Positions 52,509-61,113 of a stretch of 64,000 nucleotides of DNA are shown in pieces. The stretch covers positions 372,001 to 436,000 of the forward strand of contig CP047880.1 in assembly GCA_009911715.1 (NCBI GenBank), in the 5' to 3' direction. Both the position numbers and the translations under genes were made by a program. The number at the start of each line of letters is the position of its first letter. Position 1 is the first letter of the stretch. Under the pieces are notes generated by a model. It was not told where the DNA came from. It searched no databases and worked only from the letters and a program-made list of their open reading frames with translations. The DNA comes from Methanomassiliicoccaceae archaeon DOK. GTDB lineage: Archaea > Thermoplasmatota > Thermoplasmata > Methanomassiliicoccales > Methanomethylophilaceae.

Positions 52509-54865
52509 TGGAAATGGGCATCGGATTCGTTCTCAAGGCAGCGGCGGCGCTGGCGGTCCTGCTTGCGCTGATCGCTGTCCCCATCTGCTCCGACGGGTCG
52601 GATGCCGCGGTTCCGGAGTACTCCGCCGAGATCAGAATCGATCTCGGCGAGCCCGTCACCATCGACCTCCAGGACTACCTGGAGGGCAACAGGTACAACC
52701 ACTGCACCTATACCAAGTACAGCGGCACCAGCGAGCTGCCTCCCGGGATTACTAAGGACGGCAGCACACTGTCCGGCACACCGACGGAGCTCGGCAGCTA
52801 CCACCTGCAGTTCAGGTTCAACAACGCCTCCGTCTCTCTTGTTGCGGACGCCATCCTGAACTTCGACATCACCGTCACGGAGATCCCCGAGAGGTTCACC
52901 GTCACCTACGACGCCGGCATCGGTACTGTCAACGGCCAGAGGACCTGGACCGAGAGCATCACCGAGGACACCTTCGCCTCCCTGCCGGATGCGAAGTACT
53001 CCTCAGGAGCGTACGTCTTCAAGGGATGGTCCACGTCGGAGACATCCAACACAACCGTGGATTCCCTCAAGGTCAACGGGGACATCACCCTGTTCGCCGT
53101 GTGGGAGAGGCAGACCGTCAAGGTCGATCCCATCACCGCAACCATCACCAGCGGCCAGTCGTCGACCATGCCGGTCACGACCGATCCGGAGGATGCCAGG
53201 CTCTCCATATCCGACCTAGGAGGTCTGTCCTCGTACAACGCCACCGTCTCCGGGAGGTACATCTTCCTGGACATGACGAACGTCGAGCCGGGAACATATT
53301 ATGTCACCATATCCGCAAGCTCCACCGGCTACTACACCGGTTCGGCGAAGGTCACCATCATGGTGCCCATCACCATCGTGAAGCCGATCGAGTACACCCT
53401 CTCGCAGGGCGATGTGTTCTCCTACACACCTGTCACGAATCCGTCCAACGCCTCCATCGAGCTGAAGTCCGTCCTCCTGGACGGCTCTCCCGTCGAGGGC
53501 AACGGAGGACTGTCGGTGAGCGGAAGGACCATCACCGGCACCCTGGAGAATCCCGGAACATACGAGATCTCCTATCGCGCCTTCCTGGACGGATACGTGG
53601 ATGTGGACAACACCGTCTTCGTCTACGTCTCCGACTCCTCGGAGATCCCCGACGTCGGCTCCGTCTCCCTGGCCTCGGTCACCGCTTCTGCAAGGGCATC
53701 GGAGCCCAGGGTCTTCGACTTCGTGGCCATCGGCGGTCAGAACGTCTCGAACTACGTGTGGACCGTGGACGGCGAGGTCTTCGCCTCGTCGTCGGAGACC
53801 GCGCTGTACGAGTTCCCGTCATCGGGGATCTACACGGTCGCCTGCACCGCCAGGGGTTTCGACGGATCCGAGGTGACGATGGAGATCACCGTCGTCTGCA
53901 CGGACAACTACCACAGGGAGGCGGCATGGTCCGGTGTGGAGTATGCGTACATCGTGGATGGCGAGCTCACAGCCCAGGTCCCCAATGGATGCTTCCTCTC
54001 CAGGACCACGGAGACAATCGACGGCAAGGTGTTCACCGTTCTCTCGGGGACTCCCTCCGAGGGCGACATAGGCAAGTCCTACGACGTGACCGTCGGTGAG
54101 GAGTCCTGGACCGTTACCGTGTACAAGGCCGAGGCCTCTGCGCCCACGGCATCCTTCTCGGTGACCGTGGACGGATACACCGCCAAGGCCGTGTTCACAG
54201 GGCTCCGCGCCTCTTTCCACATGTTCGACTTCGACGGGGACGGGACGTTCGAAAACGAAGAGGAGTTCAGGTACGACCGTCCCGGAAGGTACACCGTCGT
54301 GTGCAAGGCGGTGAACAACGTCTCCGAGGTGACATCCACAGCGTACGTCGAGGTGGACATCGTCCCCCAGGAGGATGCGACAATCGACGAGTTGACTGAC
54401 TTCCACATCGGCGTGAACGAGAGGATGCACATCTCCATCTCCATGGGATCCACGGACGCTCTGTCCGTTTCTGGATCCGCGTCGTCCTTCGTGACCGTGG
54501 ACGGGACCACTCTGATAGTCGCACCGACCGAGGCGGGCGTGTACGAGCTCATCGTCACGATAACCCACTCGGACGGCACGACCGATTCCAAGAGCGTGGA
54601 GGTCACCGTGAAGCAGGAGGGCCTCGACCCCGTTCCCGAGCCTCACGGCGACTACACCGCAGCGATGATCGCCATCTTCATCGTGTCCATCGGACTCATC
54701 GCAGGATTCCTGATCTATGACACCCGCACCGGGAAGGTCTCCGAGAGGTACCGCTCGTTCAAGAGCAAGACCAGAACCAGGGTCCGGAGGAACGGCTCCA
54801 GCACCAACCAATACGGCTACCGTAACAACCAGAACAACAGGAACAACGGAGGCCGCTGGAGATGA
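52508..54865 (+). CDS. Large membrane-anchored spike-like protein
   Basis: 785-residue surface protein: signal peptide (residues 1-33, ending ICSDGSDA), Ig-like He_PIG module (LPPGITKDGSTLSGTP), an InlB-type repeat (VFKGWSTSE, ITLFAVWE), further Ig/PKD-like beta-sandwiches (TASARASEPRVFDFVAIGG; FHMFDFDGDGTFENEEEFR), a C-terminal membrane helix near residues 718-738, and a 45-residue cytoplasmic tail rich in Arg, Asn and Tyr. It resembles phage adsorption proteins or archaeal virus spikes in layout: large ectodomain, single anchor near the C-terminus. Its stop overlaps the next start (ATGA). Confidence 0.82.
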   Translation: MEMGIGFVLKAAAALAVLLALIAVPICSDGSDAAVPEYSAEIRIDLGEPVTIDLQDYLEGNRYNHCTYTKYSGTSELPPGITKDGSTLSGTPTELGSYHLQFRFNNASVSLVADAILNFDITVTEIPERFTVTYDAGIGTVNGQRTWTESITEDTFASLPDAKYSSGAYVFKGWSTSETSNTTVDSLKVNGDITLFAVWERQTVKVDPITATITSGQSSTMPVTTDPEDARLSISDLGGLSSYNATVSGRYIFLDMTNVEPGTYYVTISASSTGYYTGSAKVTIMVPITIVKPIEYTLSQGDVFSYTPVTNPSNASIELKSVLLDGSPVEGNGGLSVSGRTITGTLENPGTYEISYRAFLDGYVDVDNTVFVYVSDSSEIPDVGSVSLASVTASARASEPRVFDFVAIGGQNVSNYVWTVDGEVFASSSETALYEFPSSGIYTVACTARGFDGSEVTMEITVVCTDNYHREAAWSGVEYAYIVDGELTAQVPNGCFLSRTTETIDGKVFTVLSGTPSEGDIGKSYDVTVGEESWTVTVYKAEASAPTASFSVTVDGYTAKAVFTGLRASFHMFDFDGDGTFENEEEFRYDRPGRYTVVCKAVNNVSEVTSTAYVEVDIVPQEDATIDELTDFHIGVNERMHISISMGSTDALSVSGSASSFVTVDGTTLIVAPTEAGVYELIVTITHSDGTTDSKSVEVTVKQEGLDPVPEPHGDYTAAMIAIFIVSIGLIAGFLIYDTRTGKVSERYRSFKSKTRTRVRRNGSSTNQYGYRNNQNNRNNGGRWR

Positions 54866-55026
54866 CCGACGTGCAGATCCCCGTGACCACCGTGTGGGAT
54901 GTTATCGCTGATGCGTTGGACGACCCCTGGTTCTGGGGCGTATCGATCGGAGCGACTATGGCTTTCACCCTGGTGTTCAGGTACCTTCACGAGAGGAGGC
55001 ACCGCCGATGCCGATACCCGCGATAA
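54862..55026 (+). CDS. 54-residue single-helix membrane protein, candidate major coat protein
   Basis: 54 residues: an acidic amphipathic N-terminus (VWDVIADALDD), one hydrophobic helix (about residues 23-41, FWGVSIGATMAFTLVF) and a strongly basic end (HERRHRRCRYPR). This charge pattern is that of filamentous-phage major coat proteins. It lacks a cleavable signal peptide, so it would insert directly. ATGA links it to the spike gene upstream, and it overlaps the next gene by 19 bases. It is too short for most gene finders. Role inferred from size, charge and place. Confidence 0.7.
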   Translation: MTDVQIPVTTVWDVIADALDDPWFWGVSIGATMAFTLVFRYLHERRHRRCRYPR

Positions 55027-56729
55027 TCGGAACGATCGCGTCCGTGCTCGGATGGATAGGAATCGACCTGGGCATCTCCTGGCTGACCTCCGACTCCACC
55101 AACGTGGAGTACGTCAGAGGTCTGGACTTCCCCTCCTTCATAGAGCTCTACTGGCTGTCGCTGCTGCTCTACGCGGCGGTGATGCTGGCCGGGCTCTGGA
55201 TAGCACTGCCCAAGAACGCAGGCGGGCGCGGCCCCCGCTATCGAGGCCGCATCAAACAGCTTGATACCATGAGCAAAACGAATTACATCGCGGCCCTCGC
55301 CGCAGTCCTGGTGTCCGTAATCGCGGCTGTATCCCTCATCCCCATGAGCGACGCCGCGGGCGAGGACCTCTCCGGGACATACGGCGAGGCCACCGTGATC
55401 GAGATAGCCCCGGGGTTCGAGTGGCGCTACACCCCCGAGTTCCCCGAGGATCTTACCGAGTTCGTGACCGTGTCCCTCGAGGTCAACGACGGAAGCGTCG
55501 GATACGTCGACGGGAGCATGGTCATAGTGACCATACCCGAGGAGGCCGCCTCCGGCACGACCTACAACGTCGTCATCGAAGCTTCGATGACAGAGCCCGT
55601 CGAGCAGACCGCATACCAGTACGTCAAGTTCGTCGTTGTAGATGGACTGAGCGTCAGCGGGACCATCAACGACATCATCGCCGGTACCAGGATAGACTTC
55701 TCCCCCATCGGAGAGTCCGACATGTCCGGCGAGATCACCTGGACCGTGAAGGCAGGGACGGAGCTCCCCGCAGGTCTGGAGCTTGCAGACGGAAAGGTGT
55801 CCGGAACCCCTACCGGAATCGGACTGCAGACCGTCTCCCTGACGGCCAACTGCAGGGGAGAGACCGCCGATTTGGTGGTGACCTTCACCGTCTACTCTAA
55901 GATCGTCGGAGACTCCGAGGAGACCATCGCCTCGTATGGGAACACAGTCTCCTCCAGGACCATCACCAACGCCGAGGACATCGGAGTCACCTGGACAGTA
56001 TCCGAGGGGACCCTTCCCGAGGGATTCTCCCTCGACCCGTCCACGGGAGTGGTCAGCGGTTCCTCCACCGAAGTCAACGAAACGGTCGTCACCATCACCG
56101 GGACCAGCACACACGGTCCCGAGCAGACCGTCACCAAGCAGATCACAATCCGCTCCGAGCCCGACCTCGTCCTCTCCGCAGAGGACGGCATCCTCACCTA
56201 CCTGAACAACGCGAATGCGGTCACCGCAACAGTCGCAGCCACTCAGACCTCCCAGATTTCATGGCAGGTCTCCGGATACGATGGGGCCACCGTCTCCGAC
56301 GGGGTCGTCTCCGTCTCCAACCCCGCTACCGCAGGGATGGGACAGGAGCTCACCGTCACCGCGACCACCGCATACGGACAGACCGAGACCGCTCAGGTCA
56401 GACTCGACGTTGAGGACACCCTGACGATCTCCGGCGACGACCTCGTCAGTGCCATCGTCGGCACCGCCAAGCAGACCTCTGCCTTCACCGTAAGCGGAGG
56501 ATCCTCCAACAGCATCTCCGCATCCACCGAGACCGTCGGACTCACGGCCACCATCCAGGACGACTGTCTGAGCGTGCAGAGCGCCAGTCCCATGCAGGAC
56601 GCCCAGGTCACCGTGACCGTCACGTCCGCCGCGGGACAGACTGCCTCCGCTACCGTGATGGTCGACGTGTACAACGTGCTCGTGTTCAGCTCCCAGCCCA
56701 CCGGCGGAGCCGTCATCTACCCGATGTGA
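55008..56729 (+). CDS. Secreted Ig-repeat protein with membrane N-terminus, possible fused genes
   Basis: 573-residue open frame. Residues 1-80 form a small protein with two hydrophobic stretches (IIGTIASVLGWIGIDLGIS; LYWLSLLLYAAVMLAGLWIAL) and a basic end. Then Met 88 (ATG 55269) starts a typical signal peptide (MSKTNYIAALAAVLVSVIAA) and a 440-residue ectodomain with two He_PIG modules (LPAGLELADGKVSGTP; LPEGFSLDPSTGVVSGS). No stop separates the parts, so either one two-part protein exists or translation restarts at 55269. The C-terminus (FSSQPTGGAVIYPM) has no anchor and matches the end of the next protein. Confidence 0.78.
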   Translation: MPIPAIIGTIASVLGWIGIDLGISWLTSDSTNVEYVRGLDFPSFIELYWLSLLLYAAVMLAGLWIALPKNAGGRGPRYRGRIKQLDTMSKTNYIAALAAVLVSVIAAVSLIPMSDAAGEDLSGTYGEATVIEIAPGFEWRYTPEFPEDLTEFVTVSLEVNDGSVGYVDGSMVIVTIPEEAASGTTYNVVIEASMTEPVEQTAYQYVKFVVVDGLSVSGTINDIIAGTRIDFSPIGESDMSGEITWTVKAGTELPAGLELADGKVSGTPTGIGLQTVSLTANCRGETADLVVTFTVYSKIVGDSEETIASYGNTVSSRTITNAEDIGVTWTVSEGTLPEGFSLDPSTGVVSGSSTEVNETVVTITGTSTHGPEQTVTKQITIRSEPDLVLSAEDGILTYLNNANAVTATVAATQTSQISWQVSGYDGATVSDGVVSVSNPATAGMGQELTVTATTAYGQTETAQVRLDVEDTLTISGDDLVSAIVGTAKQTSAFTVSGGSSNSISASTETVGLTATIQDDCLSVQSASPMQDAQVTVTVTSAAGQTASATVMVDVYNVLVFSSQPTGGAVIYPM

Positions 56730-56733
56730 TAGC

Positions 56734-58305
56734 ATGACCGAGAACAGGAGCCTGCTGACCGCGTTCGCCCTCTTCGCCGCTGTGGCGATGCTCATGACCT
56801 GCGTCTGCCTCGTCTCCGACGAGTCCGATGCTGCGCTCGGAGCATTCACCGGAGGGGAGAACCGCAGCAGCCCCACGAATCCTTACACGGAGATCGACTG
56901 CGACATCTCCGACCTGGAGGATAACTTCGGGTTCGACGTCTACGAGCACATCTACTATGTGGAGCTAGGCTCCAGGTTCGATATCACTGGCAGAGATCCC
57001 AACAGCGAGTTCCAGGGCTACGACAGCTCCAGGATGACCCTCGCCGACCCCGATAAGGAGTGGGACGAGAAGAGCTTCTGGGGCTTCTTCACCGACACCG
57101 GTCAGGCCAACATGGGCACCACCGAGGACTTCGCCGTGGTGTTCGAGGTCGTGTGTACGAACGACACCAAGGTCGAGGAGATCTCCGTCCAGGGAGCCTC
57201 CTCCGGCTCCACCACCATGGGATACCGTCCCAACGGCACCAACGCCGAGAGGGACTTCCTGATCTACACCACTCCGAGGTACAGCGCCAGTCCGGCACCG
57301 ACAACCACCGTGACCGTCGAGCAGACCTCCGGGCGCGATGTGGCGAGCTTCGACCTGGGGATCTCGGCCTCCGGCCTTGTCCCCCATCTGAAGATCACCC
57401 CGAAGGGCATCGGAACGGCCACGTTCCTGATCGAGGCCACCGACGGCGGAGGCGCGTCGACAGTCTTCACGGTCAACGTCTCTGAGTACAAGAACGGGGT
57501 CCTGACGTTCAACGCCAACGGCGGTTCGGGAGCTCCGGCATCCATGACGGACGAGTCCTACACGGGCAAGTTCTACTACGAGATCCCGCAGCAGGAGCCG
57601 ACCCGTTCGGGATACGAGTTCAAGGGCTGGTCCCCTGACAGGTACGCCACCGAGGCGGAGTACTTCTACGACGGCCAGAACGACCTCGACTGGAGATACG
57701 ACACCTCGCTGGCCTCCGACACCCTCTACGCGGTGTGGGAGCGCACCACCCAGACCTTCACCGCAACTCTCGAGTACAGCGCCAACGGAGGTTCGAACGC
57801 TCCGGCCAGTCAGACGGCCTCAATGACCGGAACATCGGCATCCGGGTCTAAGTCGTTCATCGTGACCGATTCCGTTCCCGTGCGCGACGGGTTCGTCTGC
57901 GTCGGATGGGCCCTGTCCTCCGGAGCGACCACCGCGCAGTACCACGCCGGGGACTCCGTCTCCGTTGCATACGGATCCAAGATCACGCTGTTCGCGGTCT
58001 GGGAGCAGGCCTCGATCACCATGACTGGGTCCCCGCAGGGATTCGGAGTGGTGGGGACGTCGTGGAGCTACACCCCGAACGTCAGCGTCGACGGATGCAC
58101 GCTCAGCGTGAGCGGTGCATCGTGGCTGGTGGTCTCCGGCGACACCATCGTGGGGACCCCGACCTCGGCCGGGACCTTCGAGATAACCGTAACAGCACAG
58201 AAGGCAGGCTACCAGAGCGCGACCCAGACATTCACCGTCCAGGTCCTGTCCAACCTGTCCTTCCAGTCCTCTCCCGAGGGAGGTGCGATCATCTATGCAG
58301 TCTAA
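56734..58305 (+). CDS. Secreted InlB-repeat protein without anchor
   Basis: 523-residue secreted protein: signal peptide ending SDESDA near residue 35, a unique N-terminal domain of about 200 residues, two Listeria-Bacteroides (InlB) repeats (GYEFKGWSPD then LYAVWERT; DGFVCVGWAL then ITLFAVWEQ), an Ig-like segment (GTPTSAGTFEITV) and the short C-terminal end FQSSPEGGAIIYAV. It lacks a membrane anchor. The terminal motif repeats that of the preceding protein, suggesting a shared docking or polymerisation function. It starts five bases after the preceding stop. Confidence 0.8.
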   Translation: MTENRSLLTAFALFAAVAMLMTCVCLVSDESDAALGAFTGGENRSSPTNPYTEIDCDISDLEDNFGFDVYEHIYYVELGSRFDITGRDPNSEFQGYDSSRMTLADPDKEWDEKSFWGFFTDTGQANMGTTEDFAVVFEVVCTNDTKVEEISVQGASSGSTTMGYRPNGTNAERDFLIYTTPRYSASPAPTTTVTVEQTSGRDVASFDLGISASGLVPHLKITPKGIGTATFLIEATDGGGASTVFTVNVSEYKNGVLTFNANGGSGAPASMTDESYTGKFYYEIPQQEPTRSGYEFKGWSPDRYATEAEYFYDGQNDLDWRYDTSLASDTLYAVWERTTQTFTATLEYSANGGSNAPASQTASMTGTSASGSKSFIVTDSVPVRDGFVCVGWALSSGATTAQYHAGDSVSVAYGSKITLFAVWEQASITMTGSPQGFGVVGTSWSYTPNVSVDGCTLSVSGASWLVVSGDTIVGTPTSAGTFEITVTAQKAGYQSATQTFTVQVLSNLSFQSSPEGGAIIYAV

Positions 58306-59275
58306 GAATATCATCATGGCAGCGACGGCCCTGGCCGTCATCTCCCTCGTCCTGTCGGCCATCCCGCTCGATCAGGCATCCGCCGAGGAGCAGGACTACG
58401 ACGTGGACTATGGGAGCTTCTACAGCTACACGCTGCAGTTCGTGTTCGACGGGAGCAACGCCGAGACCATCGAGTGGGACTTCGGCGACGGCTCCCCGGT
58501 GTCGACGGAGTGGAACCCCTCCCACACATACGCCGAGAAGGGAACCTACTACGTGACCCAGACGACGACCAACTCCTACAACGGAGGCTCGACCACCGTG
58601 GAGGTCTACAAGGTCAGCGTGATGGGATTCCCCATCATCACCTTCGACTCCCTCGGCGGGCCCCAGGTCCAGGAGATACAGCAGACGGCCTACGGTGTTC
58701 CCGCTACAAAGCCGGCCGATCCCGTCAGGTCTGGGTACGAGTTCGGGGGATGGTTCACCTCCTCCGACCTCTCCCAGGAGTACGACTGGTCATCCGATGT
58801 GAAGAGGTCCATGACCCTCTACGCCAAGTGGACCCAGGTGAGCGAGGAGGTCCCCGAGACCTTTGAGATAACCTTCGAGGTGGACGGCGGTTCCATCACC
58901 GTACCCACAGCGACCGCCGACAGCGGAGCGTCTTTCGTCCTCCCGTCCTACGACGGCGAGAAGGAGGGGTTCGAGTTCGCCGGTTGGAGAATCGGAGACG
59001 ACATCCTCCAGCCCGGGGACTCCGTCACCGTCACCGGCGATGTGAATGTCACCGCCGTCTGGAAGGAGGCATCCGTCACCCCCGGAGGGGATGACGACGA
59101 GCCCGGAGACGACCCCGGAGGCGACGAGCCCTCGGGCGATGATTCCGCCGACAGCGAGGATGACGGTCTCTTCGAGATTCTGATCCTCCTGGGGATCGTC
59201 GTCGTGATGATCGTCCTGGCGCTGTACGCGTACCATGTCCGCTCGAACGGGAACGGCGGGAACAGGAGGCGCTGA
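58295..59275 (+). CDS. Anchored PKD/InlB-repeat surface protein
   Basis: 326-residue protein: signal peptide (residues 1-30, ending ASAEEQ), PKD domain (ETIEWDFGDGSPVSTEW), two InlB-type repeats (GYEFGGWFTS then LYAKWTQ; GFEFAGWRIG then VTAVWKE), an acidic Asp/Glu/Gly stalk, a membrane helix near residues 297-317 and a short basic end. GGGAGGTGCG lies nine bases before ATG 58295, inside the end of the preceding gene. Together with the 52508 protein it is one of two anchored surface proteins of the cassette. Confidence 0.8.
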   Translation: MQSKNIIMAATALAVISLVLSAIPLDQASAEEQDYDVDYGSFYSYTLQFVFDGSNAETIEWDFGDGSPVSTEWNPSHTYAEKGTYYVTQTTTNSYNGGSTTVEVYKVSVMGFPIITFDSLGGPQVQEIQQTAYGVPATKPADPVRSGYEFGGWFTSSDLSQEYDWSSDVKRSMTLYAKWTQVSEEVPETFEITFEVDGGSITVPTATADSGASFVLPSYDGEKEGFEFAGWRIGDDILQPGDSVTVTGDVNVTAVWKEASVTPGGDDDEPGDDPGGDEPSGDDSADSEDDGLFEILILLGIVVVMIVLALYAYHVRSNGNGGNRRR

Positions 59276-59276
59276 G

Positions 59277-59750
59277 ATGTCCGCCTGGAGCTCCATCGCG
59301 AAGGCCCTCTCGAACTTCTTCAAGGGAGGCGGAGGGAAGGTTGCCGCATCCGGAGCCGCAGAGGCGGCCCAGGCTGGAACCAAGGTGATCCTGACCTGGG
59401 GCAACACCGTCAAGGTCGCGGTCGTCGGATGCTTCTCCTACCTCTTCCTCACCGGAGGGCTGTCCAACGTGGTCTCCACCACATTGGGCATCCCCGAGGA
59501 GGTGGCGCAGGTGATCATCATCGTGGTGTTCGTCCTGCTCCTCGCCCTGGTCATCCGCTACCTGGTCAACTACGCCAGGGACAAGATGAACCTGAAGCAG
59601 GAGTACATCGACACCCCGATCTTCACGAGGCGCTCCGGGCAGGACCACGATGCATACGGGAACCTGAGGTCTGGTCAGCAGTACATCGAGCCCGAGCAGG
59701 GATACGACCGCCGCTTCTACGACGGCTCCGACTGGAGGAGATACAGATGA
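59277..59750 (+). CDS. Two-helix membrane protein with Tyr/Arg-rich tail
   Basis: 157-residue protein with a helical N-terminus (SSIAKALSNFFKGG), two hydrophobic segments (about residues 42-64 and 78-102) and a soluble tail of 50 residues ending GSDWRRYR. Starts one base after the preceding stop, and its own stop overlaps the next start. Unknown function; it is larger than a coat subunit and may be an assembly or inner-membrane component. The C-terminal tail resembles the tail composition of the spike protein (Tyr, Arg, Gly, Asn). Confidence 0.7.
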   Translation: MSAWSSIAKALSNFFKGGGGKVAASGAAEAAQAGTKVILTWGNTVKVAVVGCFSYLFLTGGLSNVVSTTLGIPEEVAQVIIIVVFVLLLALVIRYLVNYARDKMNLKQEYIDTPIFTRRSGQDHDAYGNLRSGQQYIEPEQGYDRRFYDGSDWRRYR

Positions 59751-60028
59751 TGTGGATTCCTCTGATGTCGGGCATCATCAACGCGGTGTTCATCCTGGAC
59801 CTGATCGTCACCCTCACAACGGGCGACGACCTGGCCCACCTCCTGCTGGACGCATCGGGGAACACGGTGGCTTCCGCCATCACGGAGAACATCCCCACCG
59901 ATCCGGCGGTGTTCTGGCTGCTGTCGGGGTTCATCCTGGTGTTCGTCTGCGCCATCGAGTGCCTGCTGATCTACATCGCGTTCTACTCGGATATCAGCCA
60001 GTGCAAACAGGGCAAGGTGGTCAGATGA
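59747..60028 (+). CDS. 93-residue two-helix membrane protein
   Basis: Two hydrophobic stretches (about residues 4-26 and 56-80) separated by a loop and followed by a short basic end (KQGKVVR). Ribosome site GGAGGAG seven bases upstream; the start is ATGATG, overlapping the preceding stop. No family recognised. Candidate minor structural or assembly protein of the particle. Confidence 0.68.
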   Translation: MMWIPLMSGIINAVFILDLIVTLTTGDDLAHLLLDASGNTVASAITENIPTDPAVFWLLSGFILVFVCAIECLLIYIAFYSDISQCKQGKVVR

Positions 60029-60213
60029 TGAACGTCCCGAGGATAATCGTCGGGCTCCTGCTCTTCGTCGGCTCGGCGTGGCTGGTGCCCCTGATATCCG
60101 GCATGCTGAACGTCGGGGAGGCACTCGTCTTCTCCACCGTCGGCAGCGTCATGGCGTTCGCCGGAGGGATGATCCTGTACTCAGGGGTGAGGCCGTGTCA
60201 GCGCTGGTACTGA
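60025..60213 (+). CDS. 62-residue membrane protein
   Basis: Two hydrophobic helices (about residues 5-27 and 31-53) joined by a short GEAL turn, ending VRPCQRWY. Its ATGATG start overlaps the preceding stop. Size and hydrophobicity fit a minor coat or pilin-like subunit. Unknown function. Confidence 0.65.
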   Translation: MMNVPRIIVGLLLFVGSAWLVPLISGMLNVGEALVFSTVGSVMAFAGGMILYSGVRPCQRWY

Positions 60214-60305
60214 TCCTCTGCCTGATCGGAGCGTTCCTAGGGTTCAGATGGAACTTCTCCAGGTGCCTCAAGAAGGCCCAGACGCAGGTGAGCGATGTAC
60301 TCTGA
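60195..60305 (+). CDS. 36-residue single-helix membrane peptide
   Basis: GTG-started gene overlapping the preceding one by 19 bases, with CAGGGGTGAGG as ribosome site. One hydrophobic helix (ALVLILCLIGAFLGF) is followed by a basic segment (NFSRCLKKAQ). Minor coat proteins pVII and pIX of filamentous phages are of similar size. The next gene starts within its last codons, so it is embedded in a chain of coupled starts, which argues that it is real. Confidence 0.55.
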   Translation: MSALVLILCLIGAFLGFRWNFSRCLKKAQTQVSDVL

Positions 60306-61113
60306 CGACCAGTCCGGGGAGTTTGACCCGACGGCGGACACCATGCAGGAGCCCCGGAGGGATGCCGTCCCCGAGCAGGCCTACGCCGAGATGCCGAGGG
60401 AGTCCCCGTGGAGGAAGGTGGCGGCCGTCGCCGCCACCGTCTCCGCCGGGTTCTTCGGTGTGTACGTGGTGTGGAGGATGTTCGGCACCGATGTCATCGT
60501 CGATGCTCTCGGCGAATACTGGCCCGTTCTCCTGTCCCCGATAGCCGGCGCCCTGCTGGCGAGGTTCGTGGTCAGATCCCTGTACCACCCCTCAGGCAGG
60601 GTGCTGGTCCACCTGGATGTGGAGAACCATCTGCTCCGTGCGGTGTTCGTCCCGGACGACATGTTCCGCTACATCCAGCAGACTGGGAACAACGTGGTGT
60701 ACCACACCGTGTCCGGCATCCCCGTCTACCTGGTGGAGGGCATGGACCTCGAAAGAGGGATGGTGGACTACGGCTGGGTCCACACCGAGAACGCGCTCGT
60801 GGTGATGACAAGGGAGGACGCCTACCGCAAGTGGTACTCGGTCCTGAATCAGGTCATGGAGGAGAACCTCGAGCTCATGGTGCATCCGAAGGTCATCGGC
60901 CTGGGATATGCCAGGTCCTCCCTGAGGAAGCATCTCGACAGGATCTCCTCGGCTCTAGGGCTGATCGAGGCGGACTACGAATCCCATGATTCGGACGAGT
61001 CGGTCCCGGAGGACTACCTGGACTTCACCGTGAACCCCAGGGACCCCAACGGCAACCGTCCCCGTCGGGGAATGAGCCAGCATCGCGGAGGTGAGGGTCG
61101 TGACGGCCAGTAA
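60295..61113 (+). CDS. Membrane protein preceding the ATPase, candidate assembly partner
   Basis: 272-residue protein: an acidic cytoplasmic N-terminus of 40 residues, two close hydrophobic segments (about residues 42-62 and 75-90), and a cytoplasmic alpha/beta domain of 150 residues (VLVHLDVENHLLRAVFVPDDMF; YAEM-like tail). A hydrophilic Asn/Arg/Gly-rich C-terminus ends the protein. It lies immediately before the ATPase gene and overlaps its start. It may be the membrane receptor of the ATPase at the assembly site. Confidence 0.72.
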   Translation: MYSDDQSGEFDPTADTMQEPRRDAVPEQAYAEMPRESPWRKVAAVAATVSAGFFGVYVVWRMFGTDVIVDALGEYWPVLLSPIAGALLARFVVRSLYHPSGRVLVHLDVENHLLRAVFVPDDMFRYIQQTGNNVVYHTVSGIPVYLVEGMDLERGMVDYGWVHTENALVVMTREDAYRKWYSVLNQVMEENLELMVHPKVIGLGYARSSLRKHLDRISSALGLIEADYESHDSDESVPEDYLDFTVNPRDPNGNRPRRGMSQHRGGEGRDGQ

